From Caenorhabditis elegans (lineage: Eukaryota; Nematoda; Chromadorea; Rhabditida; Rhabditidae), in contig NC_003282.8 of assembly GCF_000002985.6 (NCBI RefSeq), positions 2,108,001-2,172,000 of the forward strand: DNA of 64,000 nucleotides, written 5' to 3'. The first letter of the stretch is position 1, and the number at the start of each line of letters is the position of its first letter. The notes under the pieces were generated by a model. That model made no database searches. It worked only from the letters and a program-made list of their open reading frames with translations, and had not been told where the DNA came from. Below are positions 11,158 to 23,019 of the stretch, one piece after another. A program made the translations under genes and the position numbers.

Positions 11158-11340
11158 TTAGACTTAGGTTTAGGATTAGGTTTAGGCATAGACTTAGGCT
11201 CAGGCTTAGACTTAGGCTTAGGCTTAGGCTCAGGCTCAGGCGTAGGCTTAGGCTTAGGCTTAGGTGTAGGCCCAGGCTTAGGCTTAGGCTTAGGCTTAGG
11301 CTTAAGCTTTGGCGTAGGCCTAGGCTTAGGCTTAGGCATA
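11158..11340 (+). repeat. Interstitial telomeric TTAGGC repeat tract
   Basis: About 30 hexamer units, many exact TTAGGC and the rest one-base variants (TCAGGC, GTAGGC, TTAGAC, TTTAGG). TTAGGC is the telomere repeat of C. elegans. The + strand carries the G-rich strand. Frames across it give Leu-Gly, Leu-Arg or Pro-Lys dipeptide proteins, which are artefacts. Degeneracy suggests an old insertion. Confidence 0.93.
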
Positions 11341-14300
11341 CCTGGCTGGACTAAATTTTTGACGAAGGTTTTTTTTTAATTTGTAAACGTCGGGTTTCGC
11401 ACGTAATTTTAGTTTTTAAGCGTTTATTTTTTTGCAGAAAATTAAAGTTTTTTGGTAAGAAAAATCTGGCCGTAATTTTAACGCTTCGGATTTTTACAAA
11501 AAAAACTGGCAAATTGATACTTTTTGACTGATGTTTCAAAAATCCGAAAAAAAAGTTCTTGGCTACTAATTTGAATTTTGGTTTTTTCGTTCGAAATTAA
11601 CATTTTTTGATCGAATGGAAATTCTAATTTTTTGATCTGGAAACTGGAAGATTGGAAATATTGAATTTTGGTAAATATTTTTAAATATTAAAAAAAAATT
11701 GAATTCATTTTCAAATTTGTGTAAGTTTAGACTAGAAATCGAAAATTTATGGCATCCACTGGGAATTTAGATATGTTTATGGCATTTTTGAACTAAAAAC
11801 ATGGCATTTTTGAACTAAAAACATAAGTTCAAAATAGGTTACCGCTTTTTTTTCGAAAAATTCAAAAAATTTAGTGTTTTTTGCTAATTGTAAAACTGAA
11901 AGTTTTTCAACTAAAAAATAAAGTTTTCGAATTTTCTTTTTAAAAAAATTTCAAAAATTTAAATTTCCCGCCACATGATCTACGTGGATTCTCAAAGAAT
12001 TTCCACCACTCAATCATACGAAAACTAATTATTCCCATTTTGGGAGTACTTATTTGAGTAGCTGGGTGGAGGAGGTGTGTGTGTTATTTATAAAAAGACA
12101 AACTCGGGGTACTCGTACCCAAATCCAATTTGATATTTTTCCCCGGAAATTTTTTTTCATTTTTTTGGAGTTGATTGGTAAATAAACCAAAAGTCAACTT
12201 GCAACAAATCATAATTTTTAGTTTAAAATTTTAAAAAAAATTGAGATACTTGAAATTCTAAATTTTAGAGGATTTTCGAATTTTAACAGGAAGCTAAAAA
12301 TGCATGAATTTTTTTTTTCAAAAAATTGCGAAATTGAATTTTTATGTAGGAAATTCTTGAGCAGTTCCATATTTTTTTTGATAATTAAACAAAAAACTTT
12401 GTTTTTTTTAGCGGAAACCAAAAAAAATTAAAAAATTTCACAAAAAATCGTTTGAAAAATTATTCTAGCTGAATTTTTTCCGGAATTTTTTTTCCAAATT
12501 TATAAAGCTGAAAATAAGTATTCAGAAATTTTTTTTTTTTTCATGCAAATTCCCCCATTTTTATATTAATAGATCATTCAAATCAATCGGATATTCAAAG
12601 TCTGCACTTGATATCATCCTTTTTTTTTAATCATGACATTTTGTGAAATAGAATATCAAAATCAAAAAAAAACTATTTGAAAGCTTAATCTCATGTATAG
12701 AAAAAATGTAATAATTTATCATACAAATCACACTTTTTTTTGGATTTGCTTCTATTCAGGTTTATGATGATGAGTATAGGTAGATCTGAGTATATAGTTG
12801 CTGTTTTTGGCATTAGAATCATTTTCAAAAAAATAATCCAGAAAATTAGTTGCTGGCATGCGAAAAGAAAATTCAAATTTTCAACCAATTCTCGAATGTT
12901 TCTTTTAACGGAACGTGCCTCGCAACTAAAATTCTGAAAAATCAAAATTTGAATTTGGCGCCAAAATTTTTGAAATTTTTTTTTACTTGCGCCAAAACAA
13001 AACTGGAAAAAAAATTAAAAATAGTCTTTTAAAAGTTCGCGCCAAAAACAACTCGGGAAATTAAAATTTGAGTTTCCCGCTGAATCTCTAATTTTCTGAA
13101 AATGTAACTTTTTGAATTAGTAATATACCCCATAGAAAAAATAAATTTTAAAAATTGTAAACTCGAATTTCCAGTGTAATTTTTTTGTTTGGAAATTTAT
13201 ATTTTAATCGCTTTTTTTTCGCACCAAAAAATATTTGAACTTCAATTTTTATTTTCAGCCAAAACACAGAAACGTAATGTTTTCATTAATTCAGAAAACA
13301 CTTTGAATAAATATTGAATGTCAAATTTAATAATAAGATCATGCTCTATATAAATACCCTATAATTTAATACGCCGTATCACAAAATACCTAGCACTTGG
13401 CAACCATGATAAACACTACTTTGAGAGAATTCATCTTTTCCGCGTTTCTTTTGAAATTGATCCATTATACAATTTTAAGATGGTTTTTTTTTTGCCTGAA
13501 ATTTAAAAATTCAAATTTTTAAGATATTATTTTTTTTCTTGGGTTTGGTGTGAATTTTTGTGAATTTATAATTAGTTTTGTCATGGTTTTCCTGGAAAAC
13601 CAACAAAAAAAACAATTCACTATTTTTATTCTATTAGTTAAAATTTGCGAAAACTGAATTTTTGAAATTTTTTCAATTTTTTTTGGCGGGAAATTTTCAA
13701 TTTTAATAATATAATTCTGGCGGGAATTTATACATTTTAAAATAATTCATTTTGGAAGGAAATTTAAATTTTTTTAAATATTCAATTTTGGCGGGAAACT
13801 TTAAATTTTGAATATTTAATTTTGGTGGGAAGTTTTATATTTAGATTTAACTTTTTTGAATTTTATGTTAGGCGGGTATATTTGGATTTTTATAAAAAAA
13901 TTTTGGCGGGAATTTGAAAAATTTCAAATATCAATTTAGCTGCAATTCTGTAATTTTTCAAAAACTAGTTTTTGTAGAAAAAAAAACAAAAAAAAAATTT
14001 TACTTCCTCGGGAAAATTTGAACTTCAAAAAAAAACCATATATTTTCGGCGGGAAATTCAAAAAGCTCATTTTCAAAGATCCGTTTCCTTTTTTATTATC
14101 GAATTCCTCCGAGGTTTTTTCTCAATTCAAAACAAGTCCACAACACACACACACGAGAAAAGTCTCAAAACATTTTTTTTCTGAAATCCGATTTCCTGAA
14201 TAGAAATGTGGGCGTGGTCTGTAAATAAATCAGAAGAACGTTGAAATGTATCAAAATACTTGTTAGACTTTTAGTCTCCTCTCCCTTTTTCTCTGAGCAT

Positions 14301-14796
14301 CCTTCTCTGTTTGGCTCCGCCCATTTTTGTGCTCTTCCTCAAGAAAATATGTGCTCTCATTCATTTCTTTCTCTGATTTTCTGATTTTTTTGCTTTTAAA
14401 AATCTAAATTTTTCAAAAAATTTATATAAAATTTTATTTTGTCATTTTCTACCCCTGCTTTGAAATTTTTCAGAGCTATATATCAAAATCGCGTAAAGTT
14501 CGGTGTTTGCGTATTTTTGGGGCTACAGTAACCGGAAAAACTCGAACTCACTGGAAACTCAAAATTCTGAATTTCCAATTCTGTGTTTGCGTACTTTTGA
14601 GGCTACAGTAATTCGAAAACTAAACCTCATGAATAGAATATTTTAATAGATAATTTGACTTTGATAAGTGGAAGTTACAAAAATTAGTTTTATGTTTTTT
14701 TTTTTTGGAAATTTTTTTTGAGCTTTGACTCTCAGAAAAAGCGCCTAAGCATAATTTTCTGTGAAAAATTCATTTTTAATAATGAAATTTTGCAGA
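11341..14796. other. Gene-poor AT-rich region upstream of glb-7
   Basis: Mostly A/T runs with no coding potential that I can support. A GGCGGGAA-rich part lies at about 13680-14055. The segment 14200-14360 (pyrimidine-rich 'ctctccctttttctctgagc', 'ggctccgccc') is less AT-biased and is the most plausible glb-7 promoter. Two TACGCAAACACC-family copies follow at 14500-14615. Confidence 0.5.
13680..14055 (+). promoter_or_regulatory. Cluster of TTGGCGGGAAA-like motifs
   Basis: Seven copies of (T)GGCGGGAA(A) or close variants occur near 13684, 13718, 13787, 13827, 13871, 13905 and 14048, spaced about 30-140 bp apart. The motif matches the E2F consensus. The copies sit in a degenerate repeat of AT-rich spacer, so they could equally be a decayed tandem repeat without regulatory function. 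Confidence 0.3.
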
Positions 14797-17700
14797 ATGG
14801 AAGCTCTCAACCGATTTTCCCAGGAGGAAAAGGACATTCTCCGCCGCAGTTGGAAGGTTCTGGACAAGAATCTGAACCACACCGCCTATAACATTTTTGA
14901 GATGATTTTCAATCAAAGCCCCGATACCAGACAAGTATGTGTCTTTTATTTAAAATTCAGAGCCTGACGCCTGCCTCCAACCGGCGCACCTCACGCCGGC
15001 CTCCTCGCGGCCGACACTTTTCAAGTTCCGCGCCATACTATACAGAAAGCGCGGCGCGTGCCAGGCAGAGATCGCCGCAAGGCAGGCGCCTACATTGAAA
15101 GCCTGATTTAACTGAAAACATATAAAACTTTCAGCTTTTCCCATTTATGAAGTTCAACACAGGAGGAAGATCTAAGGAAATCGAGTTTCACGCACTAAGA
15201 TTTATGCAGGTACGTGTCAAGTTATTCAGACTTTATGCTAATGTGCTCCGGATATGCGTAGTTAATCTATGAAGTTGAATACTAATAGCTTTTTCATTAT
15301 GAAAATCAAATATCTTGCGAAATTTCACTTTTTAAGCAACGTTTAAGGGTAAATGCTCCAATATTCATATTTTCTAAGGTTACTGTAGCCCCAAAAGTAC
15401 GCAAACACCAACTACAGTAGCCTAATGCATCATATTCGAGCCAGAGCTCTGAAATTCTAAATTAGGTGTGGAAAAACTCAAGAAATTTGAATTTTATAGT
15501 AATTCATAGGAAAAAGCTTAAATTTCCAAAATTTCAGGGTTACTGTAGCTCGAAAAGTACGCAGATACCGCAATTTTGAGCTAAAGCCTTTAAAAATTAG
15601 GGTTAAATGTAAAAAATTGCAAGAAGACTGAATTTGAATGAAAATTTGATTTTTCACACTTCTAAGTTTTTCATTTTTGGGCAAAAGTTACAGGGGATTT
15701 TAGCTAAATTTCAACAATTTTTGATTACTGTAGTCCCAAAAGTACGCAAATAACAACTACAGTAACCCAATCTACCAAAACTTACCCGATTTGAAAGAAT
15801 AGCTCTGAATATTCAGACTTATAAGAGAAATCGGCAAATATTTGCTTTTTCTCAAAAAAAGTTCAAACACTAAATATCATTGATAATCAAGTTATCAAAT
15901 TATGATGACCTCACTATCAAAACTGCATATTTTAGGTGTTGGAATCAGTGGTCAAAACTTTGGATAATCCGGAAACGCTTAATCCACTTTGCGACAACTT
16001 GGGGAGGTGAGAGCAGTTTCCAAAAATTAAATAACAAACTTGAAATCGGAGTTTGCAGGGTACATGGTAGATTGAGTGAATCACGAGGCTTCCGAACTCA
16101 CCACTGGGGCGTTTTCATCGAATGCACACTTTTTCATTTTCGCAAGGTTTTGGGGCAGGTAGGTGGGACTCTGTAAATTGACATTGAAGCGCGTAAATCC
16201 ATACAGCAATTTTCTTTTGTAAAATCTTGCAAATTTATTCCGTAAATCGGCATGAGCCTGCGTAAATACACATTTTTTTAAAGTAAATTGGCATAGGTTT
16301 CCGTAAATCCACAAATGTCTCCGTAAATCGACACGGGTCTTGTAAATCTACATTACCGCCCGTAAATACACATTGATCTTCGTAAATCGACATTAGCTGT
16401 TGTAATGTTCTTTTCTGGCAAATGCAAAACCTTAGTTCTAATTTTCATAGTTTGTTTACTGATATTTACAAATAAAACACGTTTCCCTATTCCTTACCAC
16501 ATTTATTCAATAATTTATGTGATATTTGAACACTTCGTAAAGGGCAACGGAAATGTGCTGCAGAACTTTATCAATAAATGACGCGAAAGCATATGTCACC
16601 GTAAAGCTACAAAAAATTCTGAAAATCGTAAATCTACAAGGAATCCCGTAAATCCACACTGTCTCCGTATATCCCGATTTGGCCACGTAATTTTATAAAT
16701 AAATATTAATTAAATAAATAAATATTAATTAATTAAATAAATAAATATTAATTAATTAAATAAATAAATATTAATTAAATAAAAAAATATTAATTAAATA
16801 AATAAATAAATATTAATTAAATAAAAAAATATTAATTAAATAAATAAATAAATATTAATTAAATAAATAAATATTAATTAAATAAATAAATAAATATTAA
16901 TTAAATAAATAAATAAATATTAATTTTTGGAAATTGTAAAAGGGTCCAGGAATTCCACATTACGTTTCGTAAATACACATTAAACCCTGTAAATCCACAC
17001 TACATCCCTTAAATCAACTTTTGGCAGCGTAAACCTACACTAGTTACCGTAAATCTACACTAGACCCCGTAAATCCATAAGTATTCCAGGACACGTATTT
17101 CCATCGTATGGACGCTCTTGATAAGGTGATAATCAACTGGCGAATCATCATCCGACTCCTAATCAAACAAATGAAACGTGGCTTCAACACGGACATCAAG
17201 AACCGCCAAGCATCTCGTGAGCTCGAGGAGAGCAACAAAGCCTCGACGAGCAGTTCACCGATCAGTCAGGAGTCATGCAGTCTTGGTACGGGTCTTAGAA
17301 AGAATTCGAGGCAGTTGATGTTTTTAGCTGTGCCGGGAGCCGCCGCTGCGACAATGTCACAGTCATTGACACTGCCGGCTATCAATAATAACAACTATCG
17401 CAAGGGAAGTGATAGTCGGTGTGAGTTTTTGAGAGTTTTTGAAGGGTGTATAACTGGAAGGGGACAAGAGATGGAAAAAAGTTGTGTACTACAAAATTGT
17501 AGAGAATTTTTTGGGCTCTATTTCATTTGTTGACTATTTTTTTGTAACTTTAACTCCTGTAAAGTTATTGATACTTTAAACTGATAGGTTGGGAGAGGGG
17601 TAGCTTCTCCTATCTTTAAACGTTTGTAACTCTACCGAGAGTGAATATACAGAAAAGCAAACAACTATCAAAATGTAGCCCGCAAAATTCTCTACATTTC

Positions 17701-18038
17701 ATACGTTAATACCTTTTTTGTAGCATTACTTTCTATGAAGTTGTAGGCATTTCAAACTAACCGGGAGAGGCATACGTACCTTTAAACGCCTGTAACTCCG
17801 GTCAAACTTAATTTAGAAAAAAAAATTGCAAATGTAGCCCGTGAAGTGCTCTACATTTCATAAGTTAACAGCTTTTCACCATCTCCCTTGCCTACTGAGA
17901 TATGACCTATTTCCAGTATCAACCGTCTCCGCACTGTCCGCCACCTCAGTCTCCCCCGCAATCGAGCGTGCTCCGTCGACCGGCTTGCTCCGTCCACTTA
18001 AAGAATTTGCAAGACGCCGTTTTATAAATCATTTTTGA
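14797..18038 (+). CDS. glb-7: Globin (nematode globin with C-terminal extension)
   Basis: Exons 14797-14934, 15135-15209, 15936-16006, 16059-16158, 17090-17420 and 17917-18038 join to 278 residues. The ATG lies one base after a TTTTGCAG acceptor, possibly a trans-splice site. The globin fold covers roughly residues 1-165. The A-helix region reads FSQEEKDILRRSW, His65 (FHALRFMQ) sits at the distal E7 position, and His97 (LGRVHG) at the proximal F8 position. The remaining 110 residues form a Ser/Asn-rich tail ending basic (KEFARRRFINHF). For the fifth exon I chose the stronger GTGAGT donor at 17421; a donor two bases earlier would shift the last exon's frame. The family binds haem and oxygen; many worm globins are neuronal. 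AATAAA is at 18118-18123. The symbol relies on synteny with cng-3. Confidence 0.85.
14957..15112. mobile_element. GC-rich MITE-like insertion in glb-7 intron 1
   Basis: About 150 bp of strikingly GC-rich sequence in an AT-rich intron. The ends contain GCCTGACGCCTGCC and GGCAGGCGCCTACA, related by inversion (CGCCTGCC). The interior has 'cacgccggcctcctcgcggccg' in shorter inverted blocks. It looks like a small non-autonomous element; I cannot assign a superfamily. Confidence 0.5.
16165..17088 (-). repeat. CGTAAATCNACAT minisatellite with AT simple repeat in a glb-7 intron
   Basis: Degenerate units of about 20-22 bp containing 'cgtaaatc(c/g)acatt' occupy 16165-16395, 16610-16690 and 16955-17085. 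Read on the minus strand, they match the 'tgtggatttacggg' array at 48320-49275. Between the last two blocks, 16695-16925 is a tandem (taaataaatattaat) array. The whole lies in the intron between globin exons four and five. Confidence 0.85.
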
Positions 18039-18328
18039 AAATCATTTTGTAATCGCTTAATTAGCTTCTTTTGAATTCGATGTATCTCGACTTCTTTTCT
18101 TTATGGCTACCCATTTGAATAAATTTTAAAATAAATTTTAACCACTTGAGAATAATTTTATTTAATGTTTCGCGAAAAAGCCGAGGAAGGGACAGGGGAA
18201 ATTCAAATAATTATAAATTAAAATTAATATAATGAGGGTGCATGAGTGATGAGGGGGCGAGATGAACAACTTAGAGAGTTTGAAGGGACATAGAGGAAGA
18301 ACAAATTTGAAAAAAAACATGAAATTAA

Positions 18329-20803
18329 CTATTCATCGGTGGCTTTTGCGACAATGCATGTTTGCTGTTGGCTTCCGTCGGCACAGTAGTCGGTCGAGGA
18401 GCTTGCGAAATCGTGATCTCCTTCGATGCAGGTGACGAGGTATCTGAAAATTTTGAATTTCGGGTTGAAGAGCTTAAATATACACATTTATTTTTTTTGA
18501 AAAATTAAAAAATATGAATTTTAAGCAAAGTTATAACGATTTGAAGCTGGTGGCCTAGAAAACCAAATATATGGGATTCTAGACCACCACACTTTAAAAA
18601 CTTTTTTTTAAACAGGCTTGTTATACAAATCGACATGCTTTTTAAATATTGAAAAATATCAATTTTGAGCAAAGTTATGAAGATTTGAAGTTAGTGGCCT
18701 AGAAAACCAGATAATTTAATTCCTAGGCCATGAAAAATTAAAAATTATGTAACCCGAAAATAAGCAAGCTTGTGTTTTAAATCAACTATATTGTATAAAA
18801 TTCAAAAATATTGACTTATAACCAAGTTATGACAATGTTAAGTTGGTGGCCTAGAAACGCAAAACTTTGGAGTTCTAGGCCACCAAAATTTAAACGACCT
18901 AGAATCAAATATTTCAAATTTAGTTATGTTTGTTTAATTCAATTATTGCGCAAGTTTTAATGTTTTAAGTTCGTGGCCTTATTTTGGATTTCTAGGCCAC
19001 CAGCTTTAGGTTATAAATGGGCGGCCTAGAAAACTAAAAATTGTTAGGCCATCTTACCTGACTCCAGCGTATTTCTCCTTGAGGCTGGCGACGATGTTGT
19101 CTCGGGACTCGGATGTGGTGGTGCGGACTCCCTGCAAAACCGGGATTATCTCAAGACTGATAAGAGCTATCAAAATGTTGTCAACTGATAAATTGTAGAA
19201 AATTTTACAGAGTACAATTTTGTAGTTAGCAAATTTTTGCTATTTTTTTGTTTCGAAAGAGTTATGATCCTTTAAAGTCTTTTTTTGCGATAAGATTTTC
19301 GAGAAAATTCACTTTCAACACCGTGACCGAGCTTACTTTTTTGGCGGGGTCTCAATAGAAAAACCTGCTAACTTACATTCAAAATGATCTTTCTGAGCTC
19401 TGGATCAGTGCATTTTGAGTCTTCACTGGCAGCTCTCTTCTTTCTTCCTCCACATCCACATCCTCCGCCGCATGGTGGTGGTGGTGGTGGTGGAAGCTTC
19501 AATGTTGGGACGTTGAAGGAGATGACGGAGCATCCGAGGGTCGGAAGGCATCCTCCACCTCCTCCGCCCCCGCATCCACCTCCACATCCGCCTCCGCAGC
19601 CCCCGCCGCCTCCGCCTCCCGGGAAGAGGAACGCTTGTGTCGAGACGACGATTAACGAGACAACTACCAGAACTCTCTGCAAAATTTGTAATTTCCGACG
19701 TTATTTGAGGTTGTTAATGAAAAATTCAAATTCGCAATTCCAGTACGAAAATCCTATCAAATTTCGTATTTTAACAATTTATTTGAAAATCTTGAATTCA
19801 GCTCGCTGAGACCTTTTATTTGGGTACCAGCCGTGGACCGCACCTTCGGCGCGGCCCCCGACTTCTGAGGCTGAAAACTAATTTTTCTGAAACTACCGTA
19901 ATCCTACAGTATTCCTACCGTACCACTATTGTACCACTACAGTACCCCGACTATATCCCTACACTAACCCCAACTCACTATCCCCACAGAAGCCAAAACT
20001 TCACAGACTACAAAGACTACATAGACTACAAACTATGGACACACAGAATAAGCGCTTTATATATAGTAAATGATAGTCGCGACTAGGTTACAACAGTTTA
20101 AAAAATTATTACCCTTACCGCGAAACTCTCCGGGTTACTGTAATTTTTCGCTGCGGGACCCAATTTTTTAGAGATATCTTCTTCTAAGCATTATTATTCT
20201 CATATTAAGCTCTGGATTAGCTAAACTCAACATTTTAACTGAAAATTTAGAAAAAAAATCAGCTCCATTGGGTTCACGTGGTTTCAGAGTGTCTCATTTC
20301 GGCTTGATCTACGTAGATCTACAAAAAATGCGGGAGAAGAGACGCAGAGTTTTCAACTGATTTTGTATGGTTAAAAACGTGCTGACGTCACATATTTTTG
20401 AGCGAAAAATTCCCGCATTTTTTGTAGATCAAACCGTGATGAGTCAGTTTTGCACCACGTGTGGGTTACGGTAGGTGTTGTGGTATGAATAAGCTACAAC
20501 ACGTGGCGAGACCCAGGATCAACCTACAGTAACCCGTGGCGGGACCTAAATTTTTTATATAAAAAGGAATCATGATTGTCATGATTGAAGCTATTGGTGA
20601 GCTGAATTCGAATTTCTAACTCAAAATTTCAAAACCGTGTTATTGATGATTTTGGAGAGCAATAATTTATTTTCTATTTTCAGAATAAAAAAATAGTTTT
20701 GCGAAGAAAACCTACAGTAACCTCCGTAGTTTTCGTGGCAAGACTCAACGTTTCAAGTTAAAGGTTTCAAATTAAAACAATAAAAAAGGCAGTTCCTCAC
20801 CAT
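18329..20803 (-). CDS. Secreted Gly/Pro-rich protein with ground-like domain
   Basis: Exons on the minus strand: 20803-20801 (ATG only), 19676-19377, 19131-19058 and 18443-18329; 163 residues. The second exon opens with a signal peptide ([16 protein letters not shown]) and runs through Gly/Cys blocks (GGGCGGG) and Pro blocks to a dibasic site (GRKKRAA). The C-terminal 80 residues match the nematode ground-like domain: conserved [10 protein letters not shown], the central [12 protein letters not shown] and cysteines in TDYC and QQTCIV. This hedgehog-related family is secreted and is usually made by epidermal and other cuticle-forming cells. A minus-strand AATAAA is at 18162-18157, so the 3' end converges with glb-7. 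The first coding exon is just the ATG, followed by GTGAGG. Paralogue number not assigned. Confidence 0.8.
18480..19050. repeat. GGTGGCCTAGAAA hairpin repeats in the ground-like gene's intron
   Basis: Four or more copies of a module with 'aagttatga..atttgaagttggtggcctagaaa' on one side and 'tttctaggccacca' on the other form imperfect hairpins. The family recurs at 23200-23860, 45530-46190 and 60850-61625. Confidence 0.8.
19826..20076 (+). repeat. Interspersed repeat copy, ACCAGCCG...TATATATAG family
   Basis: It begins ACCAGCCGTGGACCGCACC and runs through 'cggcgcggcccccgac' and a CTACAGTACC-rich part to 'ttatatatagtaaatgatag'. Both ends match 5722-6456, and the GC block matches 2355-2547 inverted. 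It lies in the first intron of the ground-like gene. Confidence 0.65.
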
Positions 20804-23019
20804 ATCAGCTTCTATGAATCCTCAGCGTCTGTGGTGTCTTCTGTGACGACAAATAACAAATTGAAAATGGCATAAAACAAGTAAGATATCTTGTATTTAT
20901 AAACCTCCCCCTAACCAGTTCCGTCTTCGAATCTACATATTCCAAATGACATCCACACCCGCCCCCCAAATCGAGTTTGAACATTTTCGGATTTCCTACT
21001 GTGTGACGGCGACCCGGCTTATCTCACCATTGATTGCATCAGAAGTAGTGACTAGTAAATGCCATTCTGAGACCGATGGAATGATGATGACAATATGTAT
21101 GTACTATTGAATTAATTAGTGTTATGAGAATTGTTTGAGTATAAATCTATTGGTCCTTTAAAGCCTATTAGTAATAGATAAGCAACAATTTTTGTTCCAA
21201 AAACTTTTCAGACGCTTTAGAGTCGTTTTAATATCAAATCAAGAAGACGTTCTATTATACATCACACTTGCTTTGATTAACATCATAAGATAATGTAATT
21301 GAATACGAGTTGCCCAAACAAGATCCCCCTGATCTTTATATCGTCTCACAATCTCGACACTTTTCACTACACAATTTATATGTTTATGGGCTGGGGAATT
21401 TGTGATATTGCATGCCAATTAGTTTGCTTGAAGGTAGATGTTACTTAATCATAAAGGAATTGTATTTAAATCTATTAATTTTATGAAAATCAAATTAAGA
21501 AATGAAAAAAAAAATTAACGTACATAGTTTTAGCATAATTGAGGGGGAGGTACGCTTTAAGGTCAGGTAGGCAGGCGTTTTAACACCTACATGGAGGCCC
21601 TAGACAATCTATATTATTGCTGATTCAAAAGGAGTATTTTATGTATGTTCATAGAGTTTGTAGTCTATGACATCACACTTGAAAGCATAAAAGCAGTTCT
21701 TGGCATGTTGGGCTAGAGGTACTGTAGGAGTACTGTAGTAGTACGGTACGGTTACTGTAGTGGTAATGTGGTGGTAACTGTAGGGTTGCGGTTCTGCAGT
21801 GTAGAAAAATTTTGGTTGGAAACTTCTGAATAACTCAAAAAAAAATCTGAAAACTTTGAGAGTTCGAAAAAATTTTTCAGAAAATTCACGGGACTTAAAG
21901 AAGGAGTATCGTCAATGGGGAAATTGTTTTAAAATGTAGTATTCGTGCCCAAACTTCCAATTATTGCAAAAGAAAAACGGGAAAAATCCGTTAACATTGA
22001 GCATTTTCAGTCAGAAAAAGAGTCGACGGAGCTTTAAAATCTAACTAAAGAAATTCTAGGCCACGAGAATCATTCGAATTTTAATTTTGTTATGTGTTTC
22101 ATTTTTGATAAGTATTTTATACAATTCCTTCGTCTCGATTTTCTTAAACTTTTTGAGAGAGGAAAACAAGTTAAAGTTTGAAATAATTACATTTAAATCA
22201 ATATTTCGTTGAACAAAAATGGCCTAGAAATCGTGTGGTGGCCGAGGTTTCATATGCGCGCGAAATTTAAAAAAATTTAATTTCAGCCAATTTCAGCCAC
22301 TTTCGTCGATTTCACGGCGGCTAAATGCTTAAAGTTAACGGATTTTTCCCGTTTTTCTTTTGCAATAATTAGAAGTTTGGGCACCAATACTACATTTTAA
22401 AACAATTTCCCCATTTTTGAAAATTCAAACAATTAGGTTAACATATTTTTATGAGATTTTCTCTTTTTGTTCAATTTTCTCAGTATTTGTAAGAATCATC
22501 TAATATAAAAAAAAATAAATCCATCATTTCATATTATTCAGTTTCAATTTTGTTTATCCCATATCTTTTGTTTTTTTTTTCAAAAAATTGTCAATTATCA
22601 AAATATAATAATTGATTTTTTTTCAATTGTGAAATTTTTTTTTTTTAATAAAACCGAGTAAATACTATGTATGGTTATTATTCAGCTAATTCATCGTTAT
22701 GCATTTTTTCCCAGACATAGTATATTTTAGTGAAAGTTGCATATCAAGTTGGTAAGCGGCTAACAGCGATCGCTTATCGTAATTGATAACATATATAACT
22801 AGTTAGCCATTGGGGAAAAACGAAGAAAAAAGAACTTGTGGTGATTGATAGGCTACTATTTTGTTGGTTTTTTTTTGAGAGCGACAATTTTTTTGAGGGG
22901 TTTTCCAAATTTCTTATCTTATTTCTTGATGTCAATGATAAGAAAACTGATAAGATTAAAAATTGATTGGCATTATTTAATTCAAGTTTCCCTTTTCATT
23001 CTTCTTTTTCTTTTCAAAA
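20804..23019. other. Divergent intergenic region between ground-like and methyltransferase genes
   Basis: It holds the promoters of two divergent genes. 20804-21700 is mostly unique AT-rich sequence. A CTGTAG/GTAC-rich stretch lies at 21715-21800 and an inverted-repeat element at 21914-22414. No coding sequence is recognised. Confidence 0.5.
21914..22414. mobile_element. Inverted-repeat element (about 0.5 kb, arms about 95 bp)
   Basis: The left arm 21914-22010 (ATGGGGAAATTGTTTTAAAA onward, through 'aaacgggaaaaatccgttaac') is repeated in reverse complement at about 22335-22414. The arms differ at only a few positions. The centre contains one GGCCTAG-family piece. It is a foldback/MITE-like structure with no obvious long target duplication. 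Confidence 0.7.

Noticed and set aside
10983..11379. Lys-Pro, Leu-Arg and Leu-Gly dipeptide proteins
   Set aside because: Translations of the TTAGGC tract. Only the separate 49-residue part at 10983-11132 is kept, at low confidence.
19384..19809. Pro/His-rich plus-strand frame
   Set aside because: Antisense shadow of the Gly-rich ground-like protein; the minus strand has the signal peptide, splice sites and domain.
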